From NCBI GenBank assembly GCA_034180415.1, contig JAXFOK010000079.1, positions 14,686-78,685 of the forward strand: DNA of 64,000 nucleotides, read 5' to 3'. Position numbers and translations under genes: made by a program. Each line of letters begins with the position of its first letter. The first letter of the stretch is position 1. This document shows, piece by piece, positions 18,033 to 28,282 of this stretch. Origin of the DNA: CAKMMH01 sp927798255 (GTDB lineage: Bacteria; Bdellovibrionota_C; UBA2361; CAKMMH01). A model generated the notes under the pieces. It saw nothing but the letters and a program-made list of their open reading frames with translations, was not told the DNA's origin and made no database searches.

Positions 18033-20129
18033 TTAAATTTTAACTAATTTTGTTTTAGATAATTTATCATGCAAAGAATTTTCGCCTAAAATTCCGGCAG
18101 TTAACAAAAGATTTACTGGCATGCATAAAACCCTAACTAAAATTTGTCTAAGCTTAGGTCTTTCACCATTGTAGCTCTTTAATTCATAAGATAAAATTTT
18201 TAACCCTAAACTCGTTTTAAACACTGTGTACGAAATTGCATAATACAACAATGAAACATAAATTACTGATTTGACAAAAACTAAAACAAATTCAATTAAA
18301 TACAATGGATTTGATGTTATTATACTAGCACTACTAAATGTATTAAGTACCATAAAAAATGAAATTATAGCGCAAACAAAACTTACAAAGCTCATATCAA
18401 TCATAAATGCACCATACCTTACAAGTGCATTTGCATTTTTTTCAAAAGCCCCATCTTCTGTTTCAAAGGATTCCTCCTTTCGAATCCTCGTTGTTTCTCT
18501 ATTTAATGACGCATTATTTTTTTGATAAGGCATCTTGTGATCATAGTTAGAAGTTTCAGAGCCTAATGTACTAGAATTCAAAGCATGTTGATAATACGTA
18601 TCACTACTATAATTATCACTATATCTTCTACTTCGATATAAATTTTCAGCCTTTAAAGCATTTTCTCTCCTTGTGATTTCTTCTCTTTCTTTCCTTTTTC
18701 TTTCTTTCCTTTTAGCTTCTTTCTTAGCATTTTCTAATCTTTCTTCCTCAAGTCTTTGAGCCTCTAATCTTTGCTGTTCTCTTTGTTTCTCTCTTTGTTT
18801 TTCCCTCTGCTCCTCAATTCTTTTTGATTCTAATACCTCAGCTTGCTTTTCTAAAGCTTCTCTTTTTTCTTGAGCTAACTTTTGAGCCTCAAGATCTCTT
18901 TCATATTTAATGTCGTGAAAATTTTTAGGGGAATTTAACTTTAAACGATTTTTAAACAACGGTGATTGGTTAACACTTTTTGCATTCTCTCTTTCAATTT
19001 TTTCATCGATATCTTGCTTAAAAGAAGATAATTGAGAATAAATTGCAGATTCCATACTATCTGTTAAACTTTCATCTGCTAAATCAAATAAATCTTCTAT
19101 TTCTGCAGGATCTTCAACAAATACCACGTCCTCATCTAAATCGACATCCTCTTCTGGAATTGTAACATCTGAAAAAGCTGCTAAATAAAGTTTATCTATT
19201 TCAGATAATTCCTCTTTAGGTTCTAAATTATAATGTTTTTTCCTTCTTTTAAAACGATCTGGTAAAATGTTTCTTCCAAGAACTAGATTAAAATGACTAA
19301 TTTTTAATTCCAACTGTTTTATATTTTTATCATAATTAGAAAAAATCGAAGGTTTAAATAGCTTAGCATCTAACCTTTCTTGTTTATTGTCTAAAAGATT
19401 ATCATCAAATATTTTTATAGCCGTGTTTTCATAAATATTATCAGAGCTGAAATCACTCTTAAACGCTTCATCTTTATTATTTCTATCAACACTACTAACA
19501 ACTATATTACTTGCTAAACTTCCATTAGTTTCTCGGATAGAATTGCTTAATTCATCACTACTTAAATTTAAAGTATCATTATTAACATTTTCACAGTCAA
19601 AACCTGTATCATTGTCCTCAATTAAGACTCTAGCCTTTTGTTCTTTATCCTTTGATAAAATAAAATCAGCCTTCTTTCTTAACTCTGCCCTTTGTATAGC
19701 TTCTTGCTCGCGAATATATTCTCTCTCTGCTTTATTAGGACCTAAAATCTTTGCTAAAAGCCCTTTTCTTTTTTTAATTCCACTAAACTCTATTAAATTA
19801 TCTTTCGGACTTTCCTTGCTTTCACTTCCTAACTCAATGGAAATCCTTAAATCATCATCATTAACTTCCCTAAGTGTCTGAGATGGCTGCTGATTTGAAT
19901 CTAAAAAATCCCTATTATTAATACTTTCTTTTGTCTTTTGAATTTCCTCTAATAATTCATCTTCACTAGGTATATAACCATCAATATCAATTGCACTCTC
20001 TTTCTGCTCATCACCTTGATTATAACTTAAAGAAGCACTTGTAACGTTTCGTTCATCTTCTGAAAGAGAACCTCTAGGAAACTTTTCATTAAGCTTCATT
20101 GATAAATCATCATTACTAGCTACTGACAT
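18033..20129 (-). CDS. RDD-domain membrane protein with long charged N-terminal region
   Basis: 698 residues. About 1-565 is soluble, Ser/Asp/Glu-rich and probably largely disordered, with a strong Glu/Lys/Arg/Gln coiled coil at about 415-505 (repeats of EKQREKQREQQR). The last 130 residues (569-698) form an RDD domain: LVRYGAFMIDMSF, membrane helices at about 580-600 and 608-635, TSLGLKILSYEL and the end LHDKLSKTKLVKI. RDD proteins are small membrane proteins of mostly unknown function, sometimes implicated in ion or solute transport. The huge cytoplasmic extension is unusual. No clear operon partner is seen. Confidence 0.75.
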   Translation of the reverse strand: MSVASNDDLSMKLNEKFPRGSLSEDERNVTSASLSYNQGDEQKESAIDIDGYIPSEDELLEEIQKTKESINNRDFLDSNQQPSQTLREVNDDDLRISIELGSESKESPKDNLIEFSGIKKRKGLLAKILGPNKAEREYIREQEAIQRAELRKKADFILSKDKEQKARVLIEDNDTGFDCENVNNDTLNLSSDELSNSIRETNGSLASNIVVSSVDRNNKDEAFKSDFSSDNIYENTAIKIFDDNLLDNKQERLDAKLFKPSIFSNYDKNIKQLELKISHFNLVLGRNILPDRFKRRKKHYNLEPKEELSEIDKLYLAAFSDVTIPEEDVDLDEDVVFVEDPAEIEDLFDLADESLTDSMESAIYSQLSSFKQDIDEKIERENAKSVNQSPLFKNRLKLNSPKNFHDIKYERDLEAQKLAQEKREALEKQAEVLESKRIEEQREKQREKQREQQRLEAQRLEEERLENAKKEAKRKERKRKEREEITRRENALKAENLYRSRRYSDNYSSDTYYQHALNSSTLGSETSNYDHKMPYQKNNASLNRETTRIRKEESFETEDGAFEKNANALVRYGAFMIDMSFVSFVCAIISFFMVLNTFSSASIITSNPLYLIEFVLVFVKSVIYVSLLYYAISYTVFKTSLGLKILSYELKSYNGERPKLRQILVRVLCMPVNLLLTAGILGENSLHDKLSKTKLVKI

Positions 20130-20258
20130 AAAAACGCCTTCAAGTGAAAAAGAAAATCTACGAAAAAACGATACACAAATTTGTAGTTATGTTATGATAT
20201 TTTTTTAATAATTTCAAGGGGTTTCTTTTTATAAAAAACCACGTATTAAAATAGCTAT

Positions 20259-22511
20259 CTAGAACATATCCTGGGGATCAATGTCAATTATAAGCTTACT
20301 TTTAGGATTAATTTTTGAATATTTATGAATAAAAGCAATTAATATATTTAACTCTTTTCTGTTTTCAGATTTAAAAATCATATTCCACCTATAAAGGTTT
20401 TTAATTTTCTGAATATATGCTGGCGCTGGCCCTAAAATTTGAACCTTTAAATTTTGCTTATTAATAACTTTTTCACTTAGTTTGCGAATCAAAACCATAT
20501 CATTTAACGCAACTTCATTTATAATATTTGACACTATTATCCTTACAAGAAAACAAAATGGTGGGTAATTTGTTTCCCTTCTAAGTTTTAATTCGTAATT
20601 TGCAAATCCTTGATAATCAGACTCTATTGTTTTTAAAATAGCTATATGTTCTGGATTTCTTGTTTGCAAAATAACGCTTCCCGGCACATCTCCCCTTCCA
20701 GCTCTCCCTGCAACTTGAGTTAAAAGCTGAAAAGTTTTTTCTGTTGCCCTAAAATCAGGAAAGAAAAGACTTATATCACAATCAACAACTACTACAAGAC
20801 TAACATTTGGTATATCATGCCCTTTAGCAATCATTTGAGTACCAACTAATATATTAACCTTATTATCTCTTACATCTTTTAAAATATTTTCATATTTTGT
20901 AAATGTTGTAACTTCATCTCTATCTAATCTTGCTATATTTACGCTTGGAAATAAAATTTTTAACTCATCATAAATTTTCTCTGTTCCGGCTCCTCTTAAT
21001 ACAAGTTTTCCTTCTTCCTTATTACTTCTTTCTGCGTCATGAACATTTTTTTCACATTCAGGACATTTTGATAATACTTTTGATTTATAATCGCATTGAT
21101 GACACTTTAATACATTTTCTTTTTGATGATATGTTAACGCGATACTACAATTTGGACACTTTAAAGTTTCCTGACAAGTTTCACACTGCATAAAACTTGC
21201 AAATCCTCTTTTATTGTAAAGTATAAAAACTTGCTCTCCTTTTTCTAATGTATTTTTAATAGCATCATAAAGTACAGGTGAAACATTTTGAGAAATCATT
21301 TCTTGTTTTTTTATTTTATTTAAATTTATAATTTCAAAATTTAACTTTTGATGTTGAGAATATCTATTTTTTAAACTTAATTTTCTATATTTTCCTTTTA
21401 CTACATTATAAAAAGTTTCAAGCGAAGGAGTGGCTGACCCTAAAACTACGGGACAATTAAAAAGCTTTGCTCTCATTATTGCAATATCTCTTGCATTATA
21501 TCTAAAAGAATCATTTTGTTTAAACGATGCGTCATGTTCTTCATCAACAATTATTATCCCAACATTCTCAAGTGGCGCAAATACTCCAGAGCGTGCTCCT
21601 ATTGCAAGTTTAAACTTTCCACTAGCAAGCAGTGTCCAATTTAAAGATCTAGTGCTTGGATTTACGCCGCTATGAAGAAGCGCGATATCATCTCCAAGAC
21701 GCGATTTAAACCTATCAAGAAGTTGTGGAGTAAGCGAAATCTCAGGAACAATAAGCATCGCAGTTTTGTTATTTTTTAAAGCTAGTTTTATTAACTCAAT
21801 ATAAACTTCTGTCTTTCCACTTCCTGTAACGCCATGTAAAAGATATGTATTAAAAGCGTTTTGTAATATATCTTTAGAAATAATATCAACCGCTTTTTGT
21901 TGCTCATTTGAAAGATTAATATCATTTTTTAAATCATAATTACATGTATTTTCATCAATTAACTCACTTATCTTTTGTTCTTTTATTGTAATTAAATTTT
22001 TTTCAATTAATACTTTAACAATTTGTGAAATATTTTTAAACTTACCTGAAATTAATTCATATGAAATTCTATTATTATTATTTTTTATAGTATGTAAAAA
22101 CTCTAATTGTTTTTTACCTTTAATTTTAGAAAAATCATCTGTGTTTAAAACTATTTCTTTAGTAGTTTTTTCTTTAACATATTTTACAAGTGCAGTATCT
22201 AATGAAAGAGAAAAAGGTACTGAATAATATTTTGAAAGCCAATCTATAAAAACCACAAAAGAATCTTTAAAGAAAGAAACTCCATCATATAAAACTTCTA
22301 AGATGTCCTTTATTTCATATTTTTCCTCATTATTTTTTAAATCAGAAAAAAACGTTGTTTCATTTTCAAATTTTACAATATATCCTTTTGCTTTTCTTCT
22401 TCCGAGAGGGACCTCTACACAGACTCCTATCTTAGCCAAATCATTATACTTTTCAGGGACTCTATAAGTTAACAAATTATTTAATGGAAAAACTGAAACG
22501 CTTACCAACAT
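20259..22511 (-). CDS. priA: Primosomal protein N' (replication restart helicase)
   Basis: 750 residues. PriA reloads the replisome at stalled forks. An N-terminal DNA-binding part is followed by a superfamily 2 helicase with Walker A GVTGSGKT (227-234) and DEEHD (about 327-331). Between the helicase motifs is the zinc-binding insert with eight Cys (CETCQ, CPNC, CHQC, CPEC, about 443-480). GTQMIAKGHDIPNVSLV and the VAGRAGRG motif mark the second helicase lobe. It is divergent from pilM. Confidence 0.96.
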   Translation of the reverse strand: MLVSVSVFPLNNLLTYRVPEKYNDLAKIGVCVEVPLGRRKAKGYIVKFENETTFFSDLKNNEEKYEIKDILEVLYDGVSFFKDSFVVFIDWLSKYYSVPFSLSLDTALVKYVKEKTTKEIVLNTDDFSKIKGKKQLEFLHTIKNNNNRISYELISGKFKNISQIVKVLIEKNLITIKEQKISELIDENTCNYDLKNDINLSNEQQKAVDIISKDILQNAFNTYLLHGVTGSGKTEVYIELIKLALKNNKTAMLIVPEISLTPQLLDRFKSRLGDDIALLHSGVNPSTRSLNWTLLASGKFKLAIGARSGVFAPLENVGIIIVDEEHDASFKQNDSFRYNARDIAIMRAKLFNCPVVLGSATPSLETFYNVVKGKYRKLSLKNRYSQHQKLNFEIINLNKIKKQEMISQNVSPVLYDAIKNTLEKGEQVFILYNKRGFASFMQCETCQETLKCPNCSIALTYHQKENVLKCHQCDYKSKVLSKCPECEKNVHDAERSNKEEGKLVLRGAGTEKIYDELKILFPSVNIARLDRDEVTTFTKYENILKDVRDNKVNILVGTQMIAKGHDIPNVSLVVVVDCDISLFFPDFRATEKTFQLLTQVAGRAGRGDVPGSVILQTRNPEHIAILKTIESDYQGFANYELKLRRETNYPPFCFLVRIIVSNIINEVALNDMVLIRKLSEKVINKQNLKVQILGPAPAYIQKIKNLYRWNMIFKSENRKELNILIAFIHKYSKINPKSKLIIDIDPQDMF

Positions 22512-22630
22512 AAATCTAATAAATTAAAAAAAATGCGCCTTTTATCTCTTAAATAGAATCCTAATGTATGAACATTTTTTTGTAAATATTTCGAAAATAT
22601 ATTATGTGAAAAAAATTTTTAGGTTATTTT

Positions 22631-23893
22631 ATGGTGAATTCTAGGCTTAATCTATTAAAAAAACAAAAAAATTTAGTTGCGATTGACATCGGCGCTAGTG
22701 GTGTACGTGTTTTAGAAAGTGATTTTCTAGGAGATGAAATTGAAATTTTAAACTTTGCTTACAAATCTTTTGATGAGGAAATATATCAAAATCAACTACT
22801 CGCAAAACAAGATGTTGTATCAAATACATTAATTAAGATTTTCGAAGAAAACAAAATTTCTTCAAATGATATCGTAACTGCAATTTCAGGACCTGCCGCT
22901 TTTTCAAAAAAGATTTCTGTTACGAAAATGGATAATCTTGAAGATTTAGATTCAAACATAAAGTTTGAATCAAACTCTCTAATTCCACACGGACTTGATG
23001 GAGTGTATTTTGATTATGCTATTCTTCAAAGTAGTAATGATAGTAACAATGTTGATGTGTTTATTACAGCAGTGAAAAAGGATATTGTAAATTCTATTCA
23101 AAACACTCTTACACAAGCAAATTTAAATTTAAAAATTTTAGATATTGATTATCTTGCCTTACTTAATTTATTTGAGTTTAATTACCCAGAATTTAAAGAC
23201 AAAACTGTAGCACTAATTGATATAGGTGGACGATATTCAACGATAAATGTTTGTTATAATGGTGAAATGTTATTTTCAACAAACATTCCAATTGGTGGAA
23301 GATTAATTGCAGAGGATTTAAGTAACTCCTTTAAAACCACTATTTCAGAAACAGATTTGTGTAATTTAGAAAACATACAAATTGAAACTACTCAGAATGA
23401 ATCAGTAAAAGAAAACATTGTATCAATTAATGATAGCGAATTAAACAACGATTCTAGTGTGTTATTAGATAACAGTTCAAAAAGCGCTGATTTATTAAAT
23501 AATACAAAAATAGATAGCGTTCAAACTGTTAGTACTTCATTAAATAACTCCTCTTTAACATCTGTACCTTTACAAGAAAGTCTTGATAAACAAATTGAAA
23601 AGATTGCAAATGATCTAAAAAAGCAACTTAAATATTATTGGGAATCAGGTTCATTAGATTCTATTGAGAAAATTTTTATAACAGGTGGCGGTGTGTATTG
23701 GAAAAATATTAATAAAATATTTTCACAAAAATTTAATATTGAATGTGAAACGTTAGATCCATTAAGAAAAGTAAAAATTAGAGATATTCCTCAAAAGAGT
23801 GATATTATAAAAAGAAATCAGCAATTAGCTGTTTTATTAGGGCTATCATTAAGAAGGATTGGGGATAGTAAAAAAAGATATATAAGGAAATAA
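22631..23893 (+). CDS. pilM: Type IV pilus assembly protein PilM, with a Ser/Asn-rich insertion
   Basis: 420 residues, actin-like cytoplasmic ATPase that binds the N-terminus of PilN. Visible are the nucleotide motif VAIDIGASGVRVLE (16-29), ALIDIGGRYSTINV near 195 and ITGGGVYWKNI near 350. Between about 240 and 320, where PilM proteins usually have a helical subdomain, lies an insertion rich in Ser, Asn, Asp and Leu (SLNNSSLTSVPLQESL near its end). It heads a pilMNO unit with 23 bases to pilN. Confidence 0.9.
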   Translation: MVNSRLNLLKKQKNLVAIDIGASGVRVLESDFLGDEIEILNFAYKSFDEEIYQNQLLAKQDVVSNTLIKIFEENKISSNDIVTAISGPAAFSKKISVTKMDNLEDLDSNIKFESNSLIPHGLDGVYFDYAILQSSNDSNNVDVFITAVKKDIVNSIQNTLTQANLNLKILDIDYLALLNLFEFNYPEFKDKTVALIDIGGRYSTINVCYNGEMLFSTNIPIGGRLIAEDLSNSFKTTISETDLCNLENIQIETTQNESVKENIVSINDSELNNDSSVLLDNSSKSADLLNNTKIDSVQTVSTSLNNSSLTSVPLQESLDKQIEKIANDLKKQLKYYWESGSLDSIEKIFITGGGVYWKNINKIFSQKFNIECETLDPLRKVKIRDIPQKSDIIKRNQQLAVLLGLSLRRIGDSKKRYIRK

Positions 23894-23916
23894 TAAATTT
23901 TAAGGATATTAAGTAA

Positions 23917-24501
23917 ATGATAAAAATAAATTTACTAGGAAGCAAAATTGAACAGAATCCTTACCTTGTAACGTTTATGGTTACATGGATAGTGGGACTA
24001 ACTTTATTCTTCCTAGGTTGTATTTTTTGGAAAATATCACTATCAAGTAACGTAAAATCACTAGAAGAAAAAAATAATAATTTAAAATCTCAATTAGCAG
24101 CACTTGAAGAAAAGACAAAAGAAGTTAATAAACTTAATGATATCAAAGAAGAATTAAGGGGAAAATTGAAGGTAATAGATATTCTAAAAAAGAGCAAACT
24201 AGGCCCAGTAAAATTACTTGATAATTTAAATATAGCACTGCCAAGTAAAATATGGTTAGAAAGTATTGAAGAATCAAATCAAAATATTTTAATTGCAGGA
24301 AAATCCTTAGATGACCCAAGTTTAAGTTTATTTATGAAAGCATTAGAGTATTCGCCATATTTTAGTAATGTCGATTTAAATTACTCCAAACAATTTTTTA
24401 TGGATGAGGTAAAAATTAAAGATTTTGAAATAAAAGCAAATGTTTCGTATTCAGCAAAAGAAGACGACAACAGTAAGTTAAATAATAAAGAGAAAAAATG
24501 A
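23917..24501 (+). CDS. pilN: Type IV pilus assembly protein PilN
   Basis: 194 residues. The short cytoplasmic tip MIKINLLG (the PilM-binding INLLP-like motif, here INLLG) is followed by one membrane helix (about 18-40), a coiled coil (about 45-85) and a periplasmic ferredoxin-like domain. PilN and PilO form the inner-membrane alignment complex. The stop overlaps the start of pilO by four bases. Confidence 0.9.
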   Translation: MIKINLLGSKIEQNPYLVTFMVTWIVGLTLFFLGCIFWKISLSSNVKSLEEKNNNLKSQLAALEEKTKEVNKLNDIKEELRGKLKVIDILKKSKLGPVKLLDNLNIALPSKIWLESIEESNQNILIAGKSLDDPSLSLFMKALEYSPYFSNVDLNYSKQFFMDEVKIKDFEIKANVSYSAKEDDNSKLNNKEKK

Positions 24502-25130
24502 AAGACTTTTTTAAAAACATATTAGCTAGATCTCTTGCACAAAAGATTGCAATTATAGGGGCAACTTTTATTATTCCATTTCTACTTTTTTGGCAATATG
24601 GATTAAGTAAAGATCTTAAAAAGCAAGCTAGTCTTGAAGAAGAAATTGATATAAAGACATCAAAAATTGTTTATCAAGGCAAACTTGCTAACAACTTAGT
24701 TAAAGCTAAAAAAGAATTAGCAGAGTTAGAAAAAAAACTAAACGTTGCTGTTTCTGAACTTCCAGATTCAAAAGAAATCCCTGAGCTTTTATCTCAGATT
24801 TCAACTCTTGTAAAAGAATCAGGGCTTGAAATTGAATTATTTCAACCAACGGGAGAGGAGCTTATGGATTTTTACGCCAAGGTTCCTGTTAGTATCCATA
24901 TGAAAGGTACATTTCATCAAATGTTAAAATTTTTTGAAAAAGTTGGTAATTTGCAAAGAATTGTAAATATTAATGCTATTAAAATGTATAATCCAGAAAT
25001 AGTTGAAAACAAAATGGTTATAACAACCGAATGTGTTGCTACGACATTTAGATTTTTAAGCGAAGAAGAACGAGAAAAGATAAAGGAAGCTAAAGAAGCC
25101 GAGAAATCAAAATCAAAAAAAAGAAGGTAA
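24498..25130 (+). CDS. pilO: Type IV pilus assembly protein PilO
   Basis: 210 residues, bitopic: membrane helix at about 17-34, coiled coil at about 40-90, then a ferredoxin-like domain (IPELLSQISTLVKESGLEIE; VSIHMKGTFHQMLKFFEK), ending in a Lys/Glu-rich tail. The fold, position and overlap with pilN support the name. Neither pilP nor pilQ follows; the operon stops at a strong terminator. Confidence 0.9.
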   Translation: MKDFFKNILARSLAQKIAIIGATFIIPFLLFWQYGLSKDLKKQASLEEEIDIKTSKIVYQGKLANNLVKAKKELAELEKKLNVAVSELPDSKEIPELLSQISTLVKESGLEIELFQPTGEELMDFYAKVPVSIHMKGTFHQMLKFFEKVGNLQRIVNINAIKMYNPEIVENKMVITTECVATTFRFLSEEEREKIKEAKEAEKSKSKKRR

Positions 25131-25133
25131 TAG

Positions 25134-25207
25134 TAATATTAGATAGTAGATAGCAGAGCAAACTGATCACAGAAATCTGAAGCCTGATACCTGATACCTG
25201 ATTCTAG
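25134..25207. repeat. Dispersed intergenic repeat, copy C
   Basis: Between convergent pilO and the DsbA-like gene, immediately before a terminator. The word CTGATACCTGATACCTGA is the exact reverse complement of TCAGGTATCAGGTATCAG, the same vocabulary as copies B and F. Confidence 0.7.
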
Positions 25208-25211
25208 ATAC

Positions 25212-25251
25212 AAAAAAGGGATAAAATAATTTCTTATTTTATCCCTTTTTT
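25212..25251. terminator. Bidirectional terminator between pilO and the DsbA-like gene
   Basis: Perfect 18-bp stem (25212-25229 with 25234-25251) around loop TTTC, with a GGG/CCC core and A6/T6 flanks, so it works from both sides. Confidence 0.9.
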
Positions 25252-25279
25252 ATTTTAAAGTTTACTGATTGTTAGTAGA

Positions 25280-26023
25280 TTATTTCTGTAACCAACGATC
25301 GATAATCTTCTTAAAGTGATCAAATGGATAAGCCCCCTTAACAGCTACACCATTAACAAAGAATCCTGGTGTTCCAGAAATTCCGTTCTTACCAGCAAGA
25401 GCAATATCAGCATTTAATTGTTCTTCTGCAGCCTTAGAACCTCTATCCGCATTAAACTTGTCGATATTTAACCCTAACTTCTTAGCAGTTGCAACGATAA
25501 ATTCGTCACTTAAGCTTCCTTGATTATCAAAGAATTCATTATGCATTTCCCAGAATTTTCCTTGCTTTCCAGCAGCAATTGTAGCTAATGCACAAGGTTT
25601 AGCCATCTTATGAAATGAAAGAGGCATATGCTTAAATACAACTCTAACATCATTAGGATAAGCTTTTAAGATTTGTTCCATAGTGTCTTTTCCACGTTTG
25701 CAGAATGGACATTGGAAATCTGAAAATTCAATGATCGTAACCTTAGCATCTTTAGCACCAGTAACAGGGCTATTTCCTACTTCGATTTTTACAGGATTTT
25801 TGAATTGATCCTCTAATTCTTGCTCTTCAGCTTTTTCTTGAGCTTTTCTTTGTTCTTCTTGCTTATCCTGAAAATATTTTTCAACAGCACCACCGACTAC
25901 TTTTCTTCCTTCGTCACTGTTAACATATTTTTCAATTCCAGAGTTAAGATCTGTGTCACTTAAGCAAGCACTTAGACCAAAAGTAAGAGCTAATGCTGCT
26001 AATGTAAATAATTTTTTATTCAT
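25280..26023 (-). CDS. DsbA-family thioredoxin-fold lipoprotein
   Basis: 247 residues. The lipobox LSAC ends at Cys20 (signal 1-19), so it is probably membrane-anchored. A charged helix (about 40-75, QEEQRKAQEKAEEQ) is followed by a DsbA-type thioredoxin domain with the redox motif CPFC (105-108), a helical insertion (KPCALATIAAGKQGKFWEMH) and the cis-Pro loop SGTPGFFVNG near 218. It probably oxidises or isomerises disulfides in the periplasm; its partner is not in the window. Confidence 0.88.
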   Translation of the reverse strand: MNKKLFTLAALALTFGLSACLSDTDLNSGIEKYVNSDEGRKVVGGAVEKYFQDKQEEQRKAQEKAEEQELEDQFKNPVKIEVGNSPVTGAKDAKVTIIEFSDFQCPFCKRGKDTMEQILKAYPNDVRVVFKHMPLSFHKMAKPCALATIAAGKQGKFWEMHNEFFDNQGSLSDEFIVATAKKLGLNIDKFNADRGSKAAEEQLNADIALAGKNGISGTPGFFVNGVAVKGAYPFDHFKKIIDRWLQK

Positions 26024-26167
26024 ATAACTATTCCTTTATTAAAACATAAAATCTAATGAATGATTTTTAAGTGTCCCTTATTTTACATAAATTTAATCTT
26101 GTTGAGTAGTCCTTTTTATAATAAATTGGTATGCAATGTCATTTAGTTATTGTAAGGGATTTATTTT

Positions 26168-26734
26168 ATGTATTTTTTAAAACAACTTTTTATTTTATTT
26201 TTGGGGTTAATTATTATGAATTCAAATGCTATAAGTGAAGATTTAATTGCTAACATAACTACTAGTAAGGGGGTAATAAAAATAAAACTTACACCTGAAA
26301 AGACACCTTTAACGGTTGCTAATTTTGTAAACCTTTCAAAGCGAGGGTTTTATAATGGGTTAACGTTCCATAGAGTTATCTCTGATTTTATGATTCAAGG
26401 AGGTGACCCTTTAGGAAATGGAACAGGTGGTCCTGGATATAGATTTCAAGATGAATTTGATAGTTCATTAAAGCACAATCGTCCAGGTACTCTTTCAATG
26501 GCAAATGCGGGGCCAAATACTAATGGAAGTCAATTTTTTATAACTCACGTTGCAACTCCTTGGCTTGATGGAAAGCATGCCGTGTTTGGTTATGTTGAGG
26601 AAGGCCAAGATGTAGTAGATAATGTAAGACAAGGGGATAAAATCGAAAAAATTGAAATTCAAGGTGATACTTCTAAAGTGTTAAGCATTAAAGAAGTCGC
26701 AACTTGGAATAAGATTTTAGATGAAAGAAAATAA
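26168..26734 (+). CDS. Exported cyclophilin-type peptidyl-prolyl isomerase
   Basis: 188 residues. A signal peptide (about 1-23, ending NSNAISE) is followed by a complete cyclophilin domain: GFYNGLTFHRVISDFMIQGG (active-site Phe-His-Arg), NGSQFFITH and WLDGKHAVFG. It speeds prolyl isomerisation of exported proteins. The gene is single and divergent from the DsbA-like gene, so both may serve periplasmic folding. The length fits periplasmic PpiA-type enzymes. Confidence 0.93.
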   Translation: MYFLKQLFILFLGLIIMNSNAISEDLIANITTSKGVIKIKLTPEKTPLTVANFVNLSKRGFYNGLTFHRVISDFMIQGGDPLGNGTGGPGYRFQDEFDSSLKHNRPGTLSMANAGPNTNGSQFFITHVATPWLDGKHAVFGYVEEGQDVVDNVRQGDKIEKIEIQGDTSKVLSIKEVATWNKILDERK

Positions 26735-26859
26735 AAATTTTTATAAGTATTTTATAAGGATAAGTGAGATTCTAAAATAAAAAAAAGAGAAGAAGGAATA
26801 GAAAAAAATTTCACAAGCAAAATGCGCAAACTTTCCTACTCCTTAACTTCTCCTTTTTT

Positions 26860-27678
26860 TCAATTCTTATATTCGATAAAAAGAGATACATCCCTAAAGC
26901 ATTCTAGATCGGCCCTTAAATGTGGACTTTTCCCAATCATTACCAAAAAAGCGATATTTATAGTTATTAACATCAGCCTTCTTAACGTTTTTAAAATCTT
27001 GATATTCGTTACCAAGATGATTGGAAAAGTAGTTATCTTTAAGATATTCATCAAGCTCTACCACAACAAATCTTTTATTTTCTTCGATAACATGTCCTAT
27101 GATACAAGGAGAATTCGACGCTAATTTATAGCAAAGCCTTACAGCATCTCGAATGTCAGAAATTTCATTCGAATAAATAACAAATAAGCCGACATAACCC
27201 CTTAAGATTAACACTTGGGTAATGCCCATACCTATCTTTGTGATTTAAAGAATTCGCGATCTCAACACTAGGTTCAGAGACAGAGAATGCAACTGTCGAA
27301 GTAAGTTTTTTAGGAACAGATAAATACGAAAAAGCCCCACTTGAATCAATACGAAAATCCTTTATAGGAATATTATCTTTACTGAAATTAACCCTTTCAG
27401 TTTGCACTCTTTCAGTCCAGACTTTATAATCCCCTACATTGATGTAATCGTACTTTTTCTTATCCTTGTATTCCTCAACAAAATTAAGGAAAGATTCTTG
27501 ATGTCTAATTATCTTCCTTTTTTGCTGGACGAGGAACATTTCTCATAATTTTTCATAATCAATAGTTCCTGTAATTTCGGGATCGACTTGAGTTCCTGTA
27601 AAATCTTGCGCTTTGCATTTAAATGCAAAAGCAATAAAAAAACAATAAAAGTAACAATACAAAACTTTTTAATTTCAT
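26860..27678 (-). pseudogene. Decayed secreted protein gene (five frame breaks)
   Basis: Coding text continues through several frames. It begins MKLKSFVLLLLLFF (signal), changes frame in a T7 run to IAFAFKCKAQDF and reaches DYEKL. It shifts again to MRNVPRPAKKEDN, then to HQESFLNFVEEYKDKKKY and on to NHKDRYGHYPSVNLKG. It continues as YVGLFVIYSNEISD... and finally as SPHLRADLECFRDV, ending IEYKN. Each shift lies at a short run of one base. Together they give roughly 270 residues of one exported protein; no domain is recognised. The neighbours are intact, so decay is likelier than sequencing error. Confidence 0.65.
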
Positions 27679-27961
27679 AAACCTTTCTAGCTGAAACATG
27701 AGTAAAAAAATTCTATTCTATTTCCTTCTTTTACTCATATGAACATGAATCTTTATTGCAAATCAAAAATCACATCAAACTTAACGTAAATTCATTTTGC
27801 ATAAAGATACAAAATTCTAAAGATTATATTATATATTAAAATCAAATTATCTGATAAAAACTATTAACTATCTAAAATACAAAGTATTTTAAGAAACTAT
27901 ATAAAAGAAAACACATCTAATATTTTAGTTTTAAAAAGTTTTTTCAAAGAATTTTAGGTAT

Positions 27962-28174
27962 ATGCAAAACAGTGTAGATAAATTAGTTGATATATCAAAC
28001 AGGTTAGAACAGATTGAAAATTCAGCAGAATGGATCTCAAGAGAGATGGTTCATAGCGATACTGCGATTTCGCAGACAGGTTCTTTAATTTGTGTTCTTG
28101 CAGATGATATTAGGAAAAAAGTTTGCTCGCTTGTCAAAGAATTAGAAGAAACCATTAGTCTCACCTTAAATTAA
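27962..28174 (+). CDS. Small protein of unknown function
   Basis: 70 residues, mostly helical and acidic (SNRLEQIENSAEWISREM), with Cys at about 44 and 54 and no signal peptide. An AGGT lies very near the ATG. It stands between a decayed gene and another orphan gene. It could be a small regulator or a remnant. Confidence 0.45.
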   Translation: MQNSVDKLVDISNRLEQIENSAEWISREMVHSDTAISQTGSLICVLADDIRKKVCSLVKELEETISLTLN

Positions 28175-28282
28175 TAAAAAGTTTCTAAACATTTCTTATC
28201 TCTAAAATCCGCATTATATCACTAGGATTTTCCTAAATTTTATTTTACTATTTTTGAAAATTAGGCTAAAATAACTGATTCG

